Positions 1-10,846 of a stretch of 32,289 nucleotides of DNA are shown here, one piece after another; the stretch's first letter is position 1, and each line of letters opens with the position of its first letter. The notes under the pieces are model-generated. The model made no database searches. It was not told the origin of the DNA and was given only the letters and a program-made list of their open reading frames with translations. This DNA is from Psychrobacter sp. (GTDB lineage Bacteria > Pseudomonadota > Gammaproteobacteria > Pseudomonadales > Moraxellaceae). Both the position numbers and the translations under genes were made by a program. The stretch lies in assembly GCA_018260445.1 (NCBI GenBank), contig JAGLBE010000027.1, forward strand, positions 1 through 32,289, read 5' to 3'.

Positions 1-77
1 AGCGCCAGTGCGCCTGCTCAAAGCACAGCAGCAATCGGTACCGGCACCATCACCGACAATGACAGTGCGCCTGTGGT
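1..77 (+). repeat. 77-bp exact direct repeat, copy 1 (adhesin)
   Basis: Bases 1-77 are identical to 1120-1196 and diverge right after. The offset of 1119 bases is 373 codons, so the repeat is in frame. It encodes the end of one Calx-beta-like unit. The copy probably extends further upstream beyond the window edge. Confidence 0.95.
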
Positions 78-3000
78 CAGCAGCATTACAAGTCCAAGTG
101 AAACAGAAGGAACATTGCTGACTTATACAATTGCCCTAGACAAAGTCAGTAGCACTAACACCAGTGTGACGCTACATCTAGCGGACGGCAGCGGCAGTGT
201 GGCGGACGACACCAGCAACACCGCACCGACGGTTTATGACTACTCAACCGATGGCGGCAGCACTTGGCAAACGCTGACCTTAGATGCCAATGGCAATGCA
301 AATGTGACGGTGCCTGCCAATAGCAGCAGCGGCATTGAGGTGCGCATACCCACCAAAGACGATACGATTGATGAGCCGAATGAAACCGTATTATTAAGCG
401 CCAAGACCAGCACCCAAACCGGCAGCATCACCGGCACCGGTACCATCATCGACAATGATAATGCGCCAGTGATTAGCATAGGCAATGATAGCGAAGTTAA
501 TGAAGCTGCGGGTACGGTTACCTATACCATCAGCTTATCCAACCCAAGCACCCAAAGTGTCAGTGTGGACTATAGCACCGCCAATGGCAGTGCCATTGCA
601 GGCGAAGACTACACCAGCAAGAATGGCACCCTCATCTTCGCACCAGGGGAGACCACTAAAACCATCACCGTTGCCATCATCGATGACAACATTGATGAGG
701 TGAACCAAGACTATCGTGTCACCCTATCAAATCCGACCAATGCCAGCATTACCACAGTCGCTGCGGATGCGGTTGCCGTCACCACCATTCTTGACAACGA
801 TGCTGCGCCTATCGCCCGCATCACCAATGCCACCAGCGAAGAGGGCAACGGCCTTGTCTTTGAGGTGAGCCTCAATCGCACCAGCAACACTGCTACTTCC
901 ATCAGCTTTGACTTAAATGATGGTACAGCAACAGTTGCTAACGGCGACTATCCAAACAGCGCTGACATCAGTACCGATGGCGGTGTCACTTGGAGCCAGG
1001 TGACGGTTGCAGCAGACGGCACATTTAGCGCTGATGTACCGGCAAACGCCACTGGCATTAAAGTAAGAGTGGCCACCACCAACGATGCTATTTATGAACA
1101 AGCTGAAACCCTAACGCTAAGCGCCAGTGCGCCTGCTCAAAGCACAGCAGCAATCGGTACCGGCACCATCACCGACAATGACAGTGCGCCTGTGGTGACA
1201 GTTAACGACACTGAAACTATTGAAGGTCAAAATCTGGTATTTGACTTGAGTCTAAATCGTGCCAGCAGTCAGCCTACGTTGGTTGATTTGACGTTAAGCA
1301 GTGGTACCGCTTCAGTCAGCAAAGATACTGCAAATGCACTTTTTTATAGTACGGATAATGGCAGCACTTGGAGTGCAGTTCCACTGACTAAGCAAGTGAG
1401 TATCGGTGCAGGCATTACTGCGTTTAAAGTTCGTGTGGCAACTATCAACGATACCCTGCTAGAAGGTAGTGAGTTCGTGTCACTGGCGGCTTCAGCCAAA
1501 GACAATGCTGGTATTAGTACAGGTACCTCAAAGGGCATAGGCGTTATTGATGACAACGTACAACCTCAACCTGACACCAACACCGTTAAGGAAGACGTTA
1601 CCTTAACCGCCACAGGCAATGTGCTAAATAATGATGAAGTGGGTACGGGTACAACGGTTTCTTTAACCAAAACACCTTCAGATGCTGGTAATTATGGCTC
1701 TTTAGTCCTAAATAATGATGGGAGCTATACCTTTTCACTCGATAACACTCTTGCAGCGGTACAAGCATTGGCTCAGGGAGAAATTAAACCCTTAGTATAT
1801 GAATATACCGCAGTAGGCAATAGCACCCCTGCAACCCTAACCATAAACATTCAAGGCACCAACGATGCGCCCACGCTGGACTTAAGCAGCCCCAATGCCA
1901 ACAATCCCGTGATAGACAGCAACCCGAATTATAGCGGCAACTTTTCTGAAGGCGGTACTCCAGTTGCTATTAGCAGTATCACCAATATTGTAGATATCGA
2001 TAATGGTGCCAAGGTATCACAGGTCACTATCAAGCTGGCCAATCCACAATATGGTGATGTGTTGAGTTTGGCTACTGTACCTGCAACGGTGAAAGTGACT
2101 ATGTTGGGCACTAGTCAGATTGTGCTCACCAGTAACGACAGTGCAAACCCTGCGACTATTGCACAATTTGAAGCCGCTATTGCCGCCATACGCTTTAACA
2201 ATACTTTAGCCAATCCAAACGAAGTAGACCGTGTTATTGAGGTTACCGTCACCGATGAGCATATTGCCAACAGCAATGTGGCAACTGCCATTATCAAAGT
2301 CGATGCCATACCAAAAGCTGTTAACGATACAACAACCGTTGCCGAAGGCAGTGTGACGATATCAACGGCTACCCAAAACCTAAACCTATTAACCAATGAT
2401 GATTTAGGGTCGCCAAATACTAAGATTACGGCATTTACTTTTGTAAATGAGAGTGGCGCTACTCAAAATGGAACGATTGGTACTCAAGTAGATACTAAAT
2501 ATGGTTTCTTAACCATCAACGCCGATGGCTCATGGACTTATATCTCATATGGGACAGAAAACCATACGACACCAAGTCTGACCGATACCATCACCTATAC
2601 CATTACCGATGGCGATGGTGATATCAGTAAAGCAGACTTTACGATTAAAGTGACTGACACCAATCCAACCGCACTACGTCCCGAAGTCACCGTCAGTGAA
2701 GATGATTTGGCTAAGGGTACAGACTCGGTTAAAGAGTCGTTGGTCGTCACCCATAACTTGGATATTATTAAAAATGCCGATGCTATTACCAATGTGATTT
2801 TCAATGCCGCTACGAAACAGGACCTTGTAGATTTAAAATTAACTTCAGGGTTTGATGCTAGTGGTACAGCTATACCGCTTAACTATGCGATTGGCAGTGA
2901 CGGTCATACGCTAACTGCTACAAAAAATGTTGTATTAAATGGTAGCACAACCGTAGTGCCTGTATTTACGATTCAACTCAATAACTCAAATGATGCAAAT

Positions 3001-6000
3001 GGAACGAACCAATCGTTTACCTTTACTTTACAGGACCAACTCAATCATGCCAGTGCGACTGATGACTTCACCTTACCTGTCAACTATGTGTTGTCCGACA
3101 CCGACAGCAGCACCATCCAAACCATTAAAATCAGGGTGATTGATGACGGGGCATTGGCGGTTGACGATAGCTTAGTGACGGCGGTAGAAGGCTCATACGT
3201 TGCTGCAAATGCCAGTACTTTATTATCTGGTAATGTATTAACCAATGATTTGGGGGCAGATAGAAATCTATCGATTAACTCGTACACCTTCACTAATGCG
3301 TCTGGTATTAAAACAACCTCATCTAACTTTGGTGGTAATGGCGTTGTCACCCCAACCGGTATTTTAACGGTTAACAAAGATGGTAGCTGGACATTCAAAG
3401 CCGACAGAGCTATCGACAATCGTGACCCGGCGCCCAATCTACAGGACGATGGTTCATTCACCTATACAGTGGTCGATAGCGAGGGCGATGTTTCATCAAA
3501 CAGTGGCACCCAAATCATCCGCATTACTGACACCGCACCAACCATTGTCAGCGACAAGCCTGCCATACTTAATGAAAATATCTTGTATCAAGAGTCGGGC
3601 AAGCCGATTCCCCATACAGTGACTGTCACCAATGCGTTTACGATCACCGGCAATAAAGATGGGCTTAAAGATATTTACTTTACCATTGAAGAAACCCTAA
3701 ACCCCATTGGCTTTACCCTAAGCGATGGCACTGATTTGTATTATCGTTATATGCGCGATAGCAATGGCAACATTATTGACCCGCATACTATTTATGCCAC
3801 AACGACACAGACGGGAACTATCACAGAGGGTATCGCACAAGATGGCCATTTAGACGGCACCGGTAACGTGGCATTTAAAGTGGTGATTAATCCTAATACA
3901 ACTAATCCAGCCCTTGCACCAACAAGCTACACCGCCACGTTGCTTGATACGATAAGGCATACAGGCGATATAGATTTAGTAACTGGCTCGCGAGAGAACA
4001 TCGTCTTTACCTTAGACTATGCTGTTGTGGATAGTGATGGCTCGATAGATGAAGATAGGCTCAATGTTGAGGTGATTGACCGCGTTAATAAAGACTTTTT
4101 ACCCTATCGAATTAACGAAGACGATTATATAGATAAAACCAATGATGGGCGCACCGTTGGGTCAGACAATGTATTGCTGATTAATGTAGCAGAACAATTT
4201 GATGCCAATCGAGTCACGATTTTGAATAACGACAAAACAACGTCTGTAGAGCTTGAGTTAAATGACATTATTTATATTGATGTTGATGGTAATCAGGTTG
4301 CTGCCGATGCAGTCAGTGCAGTTGGCTCAATAACCAATATTGGTAATGGACAAATTTTATTTAACCCAGAGGACAATTATTCGACGTTTACCGACCCCAA
4401 TGCGGCACCGCCAACCAAGGACTCAGCAAACCCAGGCGATGTTGTCTTCAATGTGCATGCGGTTGAGGGCGGCACTGTGTTACAAACCAAGGTCGAAATC
4501 CAAATTGACCCTGTTGCCGATAAGCCCCTGATTATTATCGATAACACTGAGGTGAGCAATATAGGTACGGCTACTGCCCCGGTCTACTCTAAATATGTGG
4601 AAGAAGACACCGCCACCCAATTGGGCTTGCAAGCGCCTATTTTGGGCGACATTGGGGTAGAGACGGGCACGGATATTAGCCCACTGGCAGACGCGTTTAT
4701 TGTTGGTGCAACAGCGGCAAATGTGAACTCGACCAATTATAACGGTGGCTCGATAGACCATAGTGAGCGTTTAAGTGCCATCACCCTAAGCGGTATTCCT
4801 ACTGGGGCAACGCTGTTTTATATGAATGGCGCTACTGAGGTTGTTGTCTACCCGAATACGGCTACCACGGGTCAGGTTGATGTTTTGATTGACACGATTC
4901 CTCATATCACCGGAGCAAATGGCTATAGCATGAGCCAAGCTCAATTCGAGTCATTACAGATTAGACCCCCAGCAAACAGTGGTACCAACTTTGCGATTAC
5001 CATGAAGGTGACTGAATACGAAGTGGATGCGAATGGCGATATTCTAGCGACAGCCACAGACGCAGTACCACAAATGACAACGACGCAGGCCACCATTAAT
5101 TTTGACGTGCAAGCAGTGACCGATAACCTTGTCATGACGTTAGTGGATACAGATGGTTCATTTCCTGGCATTGTCTTAACAAAGTCTGACCCTGCAGGTG
5201 ATACGAACACTATCAATGCCACGATTAATGAGGATACGACGCTAAACCTGCAAACTGTCATTGCAGAGAATTTTATTGATAAAGATGGCTCTGAGACATA
5301 TACCTATGAGATTACCGGATTGCCTGCAGGCACAGAAGTAACGATAGGCAGTGTGACAAAAACAGTTCCATCAAGTGGCTCTACCACGCTAACTTTTGCT
5401 GCAGTCGCTATTGATGCGACTGATGCGACTACCAATCCTATTTTTACCATTAAACCAATAGCAAATTTTGCCGGTGAAATTACTGGTGCGACAATAACGC
5501 TAAAAACGATTGATAGCGATAGTGATTCTACTGATATCAATCCATTAATCACCCGTCAATCAGATTCGGTATTTTTAAACCTTAAAGTGCTTGCGATTAT
5601 TGATGAGTTAACCAAACCAACCGATAAAACTGCTACAGAAGACACGCTATTGACTGGTTTCTTAACCGGGTTTAAGTCAAATGATACCGACAATAGTGAA
5701 AAAGTGACCAGACTGACGTTTGAAGGATTACCAGAGGGCACGGCTATAACGCTTGGTGGCAACACCAAAACGGCTAGTGCTTCAGGCACCCTAGTGTTTG
5801 GCGATGGCAGCGCAGAAATTCCCTTGACAACAATAAACAGTGCTTCAATCACGCCAGCACCGCATAGCAGTAAGGATATTAACTACAGTGTTAAGGCGGA
5901 TATGGTTGAAAACTTCATTACCTATGCCGATGGCAGCACCTCAACGGCTGTAACTGGCACAAAAACGACGACAGGGAAGGTTACCGTCACCCCGGTCGCC

Positions 6001-9000
6001 GAAAAAGTAGGTGTGGATAGTAATGGCGATGGTACCAGTGATGTCACAATTAACTCTAGCTACACCTATAATGCCACCGCCTTTGAAGATGGCGAAAATG
6101 ACGCTATTGATAGTACCCCACCCGTTTGGTTTGACCTCAATGCTGAAACAGGTTTTACCTTACTTGGGGGCTTAGCAAATAACAGCACGGATCAATGGCG
6201 TAATGAAGACGACACAACCTTTGCACCAACCCACGGCACCACACAATTTGACTCTGAAGAAACCTTTGCCCAGTTAACCGTCAAAACTCAAGATAGCACA
6301 GGCGCATTTGTGGTTGCCTCAGGCGCACAATTTCAGTATACGCTCAATGGGGCGCTCAAAACCGTCACCGCAGACTCTACTGGGATAGAGGTGCCCACCG
6401 TCGCACTAAATACCCTAAAATTTATCGCACCGCCCAACTATGCAGGCAAAGTGCAAATTGTGGTCAATGCCGTGACCATCGACTATGATGAAGACACTGG
6501 TGCGCCAACCCCTAAGGTGGTATCTGGTGAGGCAATATTGACCTTAACGGTAACACCCGTTGCCGATAAAGTCACGCTAGGGGTAAAACCTGCCTATGGC
6601 AATGAAGATGCTTGGTTTAGCAATGGCAACAATACAACCACCGCACCAACCATTGCTGATATTGATGTCTCTAAAGGTATTGCCCTAAAAATCAACCCAA
6701 GCTCAAGCGACACCGTGGGGCCGTCAGAATTATTTAATGTGCAAATAGCAGCCATTCCTGCTGGTGCAATCCTCTATTATAATGGGGTGCTCCTCTATGA
6801 CGGTAGTGCGGCAACCACTAGTGGTTCAGTCACTATTAATAACTTTAATAAAGAGACGCCATTAGTTTATATCCCACCCCATAACTATAGTGGGGTAAGC
6901 GCATTAACCATTAAGGCAGATGCGTTTGATGGCAGTGCAACCGACAACCCCGGATTTGGGGGAACGGGCACCTCACCGTTTGCCACCCAAACTCTAAAAG
7001 TGACTGTAACGGCGAAGGCAGACAATATTTTAAATGATGGATTGAAAGAAGTGAGTGTGGTAGATAATGCTAACGCTTCCCATACTTACAATTATGTCAC
7101 CACAGAAGACTTTCCGGGTGGTATCAAGCTGCTCAATGTGTTTGCTACGCCAAATGATGATCCTACCACTACCAATGTTAATGAAGGAATTCAGCCCTAT
7201 GATGGGGTGACGCCAGCTGCTGAAGCCATCACCTATACCATTACAGGACTTGCGGAAGGGTTTGCAGTAAAAAATGCCACGTTCTTAAGTGGTGAGGGGG
7301 AGGGCCGTAAGTGGATGGTGACATTAGAGGATATACAAGCGGGTAGAGCTGTCATAACCACGCCAGCTGACTTTGCCGGTGAAATCAATTTTAACATCAC
7401 CGGCACCACCACCGAGACAGCAGGGGATAGCAAAACGCACGAATCCCGTCCGGTTAAGATACTGGTAACGCCCGAGCCACTTGGTCCGAATAATTCAGTC
7501 CGTGATACCGCACTGGCACAGGTTGAGGTCACCCAATATGAAGATGAATCGGTTACTTTGCCATTTAGTTTGGCAGGCGCGGACGCACAAGCCAGCATTA
7601 CCGATGGTAAAGAAACCTTGACCAAAGTCAGATTGAATGTGGCTGACCTTAATGGCAAAAATTTGCTGTTACAGGTAGATGGTGTTGCCATTAACCCCAG
7701 TGACCTCATTAATGCGACTAATACCAACGCTAACCCTAACGTGAGCCTGGTTACTACGAATAATATCACCTGGATAGAGTTTGAGCCCAACCACACCATT
7801 GCAATTAAAGTAAAAGACGCTACAGTGGATTCGCACAAGGACAATGATTACACGATAGGCGTGCAATATGATTACGAAGATAGAACACAGGATAATGCAG
7901 GTAATCCGTATGTCACAACATCAACTAACGACACGACTTATAAGGTGATTGTGGCAGCCAAAACCGATACCCCAACGGTTTCGTTAGTGCATCCTTCGGG
8001 CATCATAGATTATAGCGATAATGACCCAAACAATGGTCCTGTGGTTACCAGCAATGATACCTTTACCCAAACTGTTACCTTAAGCTCACCAGACAAAGAC
8101 GGCAGTGAATTGTTTACCCGTCTATTGATTGAAGGCGTGCCAGCGGGTATTGAAGTGGAAGGGGGCAGTCTTGTTGGCAATATTTGGTATTATAATTTTC
8201 CAGATAAACCGATTGACGCCACGAGCCCTAGTGTTGACATTACGTTTAAAAAGTATGGCGACTTTATTAGCGGCGGCTATACGGTTACTGTGCGTGGCTA
8301 CAATCTTGATAGAGACATCGCGGGTGATGGTGCGGGTAAAGACCCTATTGCAGAGTTGAATAACACAGCGTCATTTAACCTGAACGTTATAGGTGGCACG
8401 GTCGGGGTCACACCTACTCCGGACTTGGTGGCGGAATTCAACCAAACCTCCGTTACTATCGAAGAAGGCAGCAGTATTAAGCTGAACCAGTTGTTAAATG
8501 CCAAAGTTACCTCGACAACGGTTAATGGCGTGCCCACTCCCCAAAGCGTAAAATACACATTTACCTTAACCGATTTGCCTGAAGGTACGCTGATATCGGT
8601 AGACCCTGCTGTATCTGGGGTGACAGTGAGCAAACAGGGCGATGTCTGGGTGATAACGGCAGACTCCGATGTTATTTTACCCGATGATGCCTTGGCAGCG
8701 GTCACATTAACGCCGCCTGCAAACTACAGCACTAATACTACTACTGTTGGTGATGACGGGCCGTTAATCTTTGGGGCGACCTTTACCGCTTATAACAGTT
8801 TGGGTCAAGAGTCATTAGAACTACCGACTGTTGAGTTAAAACCTGAGCCCGTCACCGACCACATGAATTTTAATGGCACTACAGAAACCGTTGCTGGTAC
8901 GGAAGATACGGCTGTGCCCATTACCATCGACTTGACCAATGATGCTGACGGCACATTTCAGCAAATCGTGGATGGCAAGGTGTATATTCAGGTGGATTCC

Positions 9001-10734
9001 AATGGCTTAACGGGTACGCAGGTTGGCGTGCTAAAGGACAGTGCGGGTAATGTGCTGACAGCGCAAACCTTAACGGCAACAGAGTTACCATCTGACGTAC
9101 CACCTGGAACTTACTATGTGTATACGGTGCCAGATGCTGATAATAACCCCAGCAATGGCATCACACCCCCAAGTTCGCTTGGCTTTACATATGTGCCCCC
9201 AGAGAATGAAGACGGGGTAGTGACCTTAACCACCTATGTGCCGCATCAAGAGGTTGATGAGACAAACCCGGGCAATAACGGCGCTACTGTTATGTCCTCG
9301 GGTGTAATCAATATTAACATTGCACCACAGACAGACCCCTTAATACTTGCAGCGCCGGCCACTACTATCAACAGTGTTGAGGGTGATGATGTGTTAATCG
9401 CTATTCCTTATTCGGCAACGCCCGCAGATGAGAATGATGTGTTAAGCACCATCAAGGTACAAGACGTTAAAGAGGGTTATGTGGTTTATGTGTATAAGCC
9501 AATCGATGCAACGACGTCTATTGACCCCACAAACCCAGCTACTTATACCAAGGTGCTTGCCAATAATATAGGCGATAGCGACCCCAATGATGCGATTGCT
9601 CAAAATGATTGGATTGTGCCCGTAGACTATCCGGCTAACCCGCCGCTTATTTTTGTGCAGCCCACCAATGATGACAGTGGTGTCACCAATATTTCACTGG
9701 TAGCCGTCAGTCAGGATAATAAAGTGAGTAATGCGGTTCCCATCACTCTAGAAATTAGCCCTAAAGCAGATGAAGTAATCATGAGCCCCTCTACCACCTT
9801 TGGTACGGCATACGATTGGCAACTGCTTAACCTAAACGCCGAAAAAGATGACCGCACCGATGGCTCAGAAACGGTAAGTTTAACCATCAAGGCTGATGCT
9901 GGTAGCCCTGCCTTAGTAGAGGGTATGTTATTTAAGAAAGCGGATGGGGCGATTGTTACCCCAGCTTTTGATAGCACCACGGGCACTTACACGCTAACGG
10001 GACTATCTGCTGAGGATTTAAATAGTTTACAAGTGCTCTATCAACATTACGATGGCACCTTAAAGATAACACCAACCACCACCGATACCGACGCTGCAAC
10101 AGGAACGGATACCTTGACACCTACAACGCCATCTACGCTGGAATTACACCTAGCCCAAAGCGATACTATCGACGTGACTGATGCAGAAGTGAAGATTATT
10201 AATACTGCGGATATCAGTACTACCGTCAATGCAGGCGTAGGCGCAACGACCATTAATGGCGGCGCGGGCGATGACACCATTGATGGGCAAGCAGGTGCCG
10301 ATATTATCAATGCTGGCGCAGGTGATGACAGCATTGTTTATGACAGTGCCGATACCACGATTAATGGCGGTGCTGGCGAGGATACGTTGCTAATTTCAGC
10401 TCCCGGTACGATTGATTTTAATACCGTCAACGCTGCTTTGTTTGACCAGTTAGAAGTCATTGACATGACGGGTAATGGTATTCAAGCAATAACCAACTTC
10501 TCAACCAGCGATTTACTTGACGTGATTAATGATTTTACATCGGGCCCTAACGGTAACCTCATGCAAAATAAAGGCTTGACCATTAACGGCGATGCAGACG
10601 ATAGCATCAGCTTATCGGGCACAAACTGGGTAGCCAGTACGTCAAGCCCATCAGGATATACCGCTTATCAATTTAGCGATGCCAATGGTACCCATCAGTT
10701 GCTGATTCAAAATGGGATTGATATTATTTTATAA
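1..10734 (+). CDS. Giant RTX/BapA-like adhesin, type I secreted (5' truncated)
   Basis: The reading frame is open from base 1, so the gene starts outside the window; 3577 residues are visible. The GTG at 73 lies inside a repeat and is not a real start. Counting from base 1, about four Calx-beta-like repeats fill residues 1-520, most ending in GTGTITDND-type motifs. A VCBS-like unit (520-620) and cadherin-like units with NVLxND motifs follow. T1SS-143-type repeats, with DGSE and GLPxGT motifs, lie around bases 5200-8700. RTX nonapeptides of the GGAGDDTID type begin at residue 3420, with a further GGAGED at 3456. The last 110 residues resemble the C-terminal target domain of type I secreted adhesins. 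The protein is acidic, and I noticed no cysteine. Known relatives (BapA, LapA, SiiE classes) are exported through an ABC-MFP-OMP channel and mediate surface attachment or biofilm. No secretion genes lie in the window. The class is secure; the ligand is unknown. Confidence 0.93.
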   Translation, partial: SASAPAQSTAAIGTGTITDNDSAPVVSSITSPSETEGTLLTYTIALDKVSSTNTSVTLHLADGSGSVADDTSNTAPTVYDYSTDGGSTWQTLTLDANGNANVTVPANSSSGIEVRIPTKDDTIDEPNETVLLSAKTSTQTGSITGTGTIIDNDNAPVISIGNDSEVNEAAGTVTYTISLSNPSTQSVSVDYSTANGSAIAGEDYTSKNGTLIFAPGETTKTITVAIIDDNIDEVNQDYRVTLSNPTNASITTVAADAVAVTTILDNDAAPIARITNATSEEGNGLVFEVSLNRTSNTATSISFDLNDGTATVANGDYPNSADISTDGGVTWSQVTVAADGTFSADVPANATGIKVRVATTNDAIYEQAETLTLSASAPAQSTAAIGTGTITDNDSAPVVTVNDTETIEGQNLVFDLSLNRASSQPTLVDLTLSSGTASVSKDTANALFYSTDNGSTWSAVPLTKQVSIGAGITAFKVRVATINDTLLEGSEFVSLAASAKDNAGISTGTSKGIGVIDDNVQPQPDTNTVKEDVTLTATGNVLNNDEVGTGTTVSLTKTPSDAGNYGSLVLNNDGSYTFSLDNTLAAVQALAQGEIKPLVYEYTAVGNSTPATLTINIQGTNDAPTLDLSSPNANNPVIDSNPNYSGNFSEGGTPVAISSITNIVDIDNGAKVSQVTIKLANPQYGDVLSLATVPATVKVTMLGTSQIVLTSNDSANPATIAQFEAAIAAIRFNNTLANPNEVDRVIEVTVTDEHIANSNVATAIIKVDAIPKAVNDTTTVAEGSVTISTATQNLNLLTNDDLGSPNTKITAFTFVNESGATQNGTIGTQVDTKYGFLTINADGSWTYISYGTENHTTPSLTDTITYTITDGDGDISKADFTIKVTDTNPTALRPEVTVSEDDLAKGTDSVKESLVVTHNLDIIKNADAITNVIFNAATKQDLVDLKLTSGFDASGTAIPLNYAIGSDGHTLTATKNVVLNGSTTVVPVFTIQLNNSNDANGTNQSFTFTLQDQLNHASATDDFTLPVNYVLSDTDSSTIQTIKIRVIDDGALAVDDSLVTAVEGSYVAANASTLLSGNVLTNDLGADRNLSINSYTFTNASGIKTTSSNFGGNGVVTPTGILTVNKDGSWTFKADRAIDNRDPAPNLQDDGSFTYTVVDSEGDVSSNSGTQIIRITDTAPTIVSDKPAILNENILYQESGKPIPHTVTVTNAFTITGNKDGLKDIYFTIEETLNPIGFTLSDGTDLYYRYMRDSNGNIIDPHTIYATTTQTGTITEGIAQDGHLDGTGNVAFKVVINPNTTNPALAPTSYTATLLDTIRHTGDIDLVTGSRENIVFTLDYAVVDSDGSIDEDRLNVEVIDRVNKDFLPYRINEDDYIDKTNDGRTVGSDNVLLINVAEQFDANRVTILNNDKTTSVELELNDIIYIDVDGNQVAADAVSAVGSITNIGNGQILFNPEDNYSTFTDPNAAPPTKDSANPGDVVFNVHAVEGGTVLQTKVEIQIDPVADKPLIIIDNTEVSNIGTATAPVYSKYVEEDTATQLGLQAPILGDIGVETGTDISPLADAFIVGATAANVNSTNYNGGSIDHSERLSAITLSGIPTGATLFYMNGATEVVVYPNTATTGQVDVLIDTIPHITGANGYSMSQAQFESLQIRPPANSGTNFAITMKVTEYEVDANGDILATATDAVPQMTTTQATINFDVQAVTDNLVMTLVDTDGSFPGIVLTKSDPAGDTNTINATINEDTTLNLQTVIAENFIDKDGSETYTYEITGLPAGTEVTIGSVTKTVPSSGSTTLTFAAVAIDATDATTNPIFTIKPIANFAGEITGATITLKTIDSDSDSTDINPLITRQSDSVFLNLKVLAIIDELTKPTDKTATEDTLLTGFLTGFKSNDTDNSEKVTRLTFEGLPEGTAITLGGNTKTASASGTLVFGDGSAEIPLTTINSASITPAPHSSKDINYSVKADMVENFITYADGSTSTAVTGTKTTTGKVTVTPVAEKVGVDSNGDGTSDVTINSSYTYNATAFEDGENDAIDSTPPVWFDLNAETGFTLLGGLANNSTDQWRNEDDTTFAPTHGTTQFDSEETFAQLTVKTQDSTGAFVVASGAQFQYTLNGALKTVTADSTGIEVPTVALNTLKFIAPPNYAGKVQIVVNAVTIDYDEDTGAPTPKVVSGEAILTLTVTPVADKVTLGVKPAYGNEDAWFSNGNNTTTAPTIADIDVSKGIALKINPSSSDTVGPSELFNVQIAAIPAGAILYYNGVLLYDGSAATTSGSVTINNFNKETPLVYIPPHNYSGVSALTIKADAFDGSATDNPGFGGTGTSPFATQTLKVTVTAKADNILNDGLKEVSVVDNANASHTYNYVTTEDFPGGIKLLNVFATPNDDPTTTNVNEGIQPYDGVTPAAEAITYTITGLAEGFAVKNATFLSGEGEGRKWMVTLEDIQAGRAVITTPADFAGEINFNITGTTTETAGDSKTHESRPVKILVTPEPLGPNNSVRDTALAQVEVTQYEDESVTLPFSLAGADAQASITDGKETLTKVRLNVADLNGKNLLLQVDGVAINPSDLINATNTNANPNVSLVTTNNITWIEFEPNHTIAIKVKDATVDSHKDNDYTIGVQYDYEDRTQDNAGNPYVTTSTNDTTYKVIVAAKTDTPTVSLVHPSGIIDYSDNDPNNGPVVTSNDTFTQTVTLSSPDKDGSELFTRLLIEGVPAGIEVEGGSLVGNIWYYNFPDKPIDATSPSVDITFKKYGDFISGGYTVTVRGYNLDRDIAGDGAGKDPIAELNNTASFNLNVIGGTVGVTPTPDLVAEFNQTSVTIEEGSSIKLNQLLNAKVTSTTVNGVPTPQSVKYTFTLTDLPEGTLISVDPAVSGVTVSKQGDVWVITADSDVILPDDALAAVTLTPPANYSTNTTTVGDDGPLIFGATFTAYNSLGQESLELPTVELKPEPVTDHMNFNGTTETVAGTEDTAVPITIDLTNDADGTFQQIVDGKVYIQVDSNGLTGTQVGVLKDSAGNVLTAQTLTATELPSDVPPGTYYVYTVPDADNNPSNGITPPSSLGFTYVPPENEDGVVTLTTYVPHQEVDETNPGNNGATVMSSGVININIAPQTDPLILAAPATTINSVEGDDVLIAIPYSATPADENDVLSTIKVQDVKEGYVVYVYKPIDATTSIDPTNPATYTKVLANNIGDSDPNDAIAQNDWIVPVDYPANPPLIFVQPTNDDSGVTNISLVAVSQDNKVSNAVPITLEISPKADEVIMSPSTTFGTAYDWQLLNLNAEKDDRTDGSETVSLTIKADAGSPALVEGMLFKKADGAIVTPAFDSTTGTYTLTGLSAEDLNSLQVLYQHYDGTLKITPTTTDTDAATGTDTLTPTTPSTLELHLAQSDTIDVTDAEVKIINTADISTTVNAGVGATTINGGAGDDTIDGQAGADIINAGAGDDSIVYDSADTTINGGAGEDTLLISAPGTIDFNTVNAALFDQLEVIDMTGNGIQAITNFSTSDLLDVINDFTSGPNGNLMQNKGLTINGDADDSISLSGTNWVASTSSPSGYTAYQFSDANGTHQLLIQNGIDIIL
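1120..1196 (+). repeat. 77-bp exact direct repeat, copy 2 (adhesin)
   Basis: This is the second copy of the sequence at 1-77, again at the end of a Calx-beta-like unit. The left boundary of identity cannot be set because copy 1 is cut by the window. Confidence 0.95.
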
Positions 10735-10755
10735 ACCATAGTGCATAGCGTAGTC

Positions 10756-10819
10756 GTAGGGTGCGTCCAGCGCACCAATGATATACCCTGATTGAATAGG
10801 TGCGCTGGGCGCACCCTAC
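10756..10819. repeat. REP doublet (REPIN/BIME-like), two inverted GTAG-headed palindromes
   Basis: Two 21-base arms (10756-10776 and 10799-10819) are inverted copies with a single mismatch, separated by 22 bases. Each arm starts, on its own strand, with GTAG followed by a small hairpin: GGTGCG/CGCACC around TCCAG in the left arm, and GGTGCGC/GCGCACC around TGG in the right. GTAG directly 5' of a palindrome is the recognition layout of REP elements moved by RAYT (TnpA-REP) transposases. The site, just behind a stop codon, is typical for REPs. No RAYT gene is in the window. Confidence 0.75.
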
Positions 10820-10846
10820 TGGATACTGCTAAAATCTGCAAACCAC

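Noticed and set aside
73-75. GTG at 73 as the start of the adhesin.
   Set aside because: The frame is open to base 1 and the codon lies inside a repeat identical to 1120-1196, where it is clearly internal.
7233-7844. A 203-codon open frame on the minus strand, and many smaller ones, opposite the adhesin gene.
   Set aside because: The adhesin repeats use codons that leave the opposite strand free of stops. The translations are low-complexity hydrophobic strings without recognisable domains.
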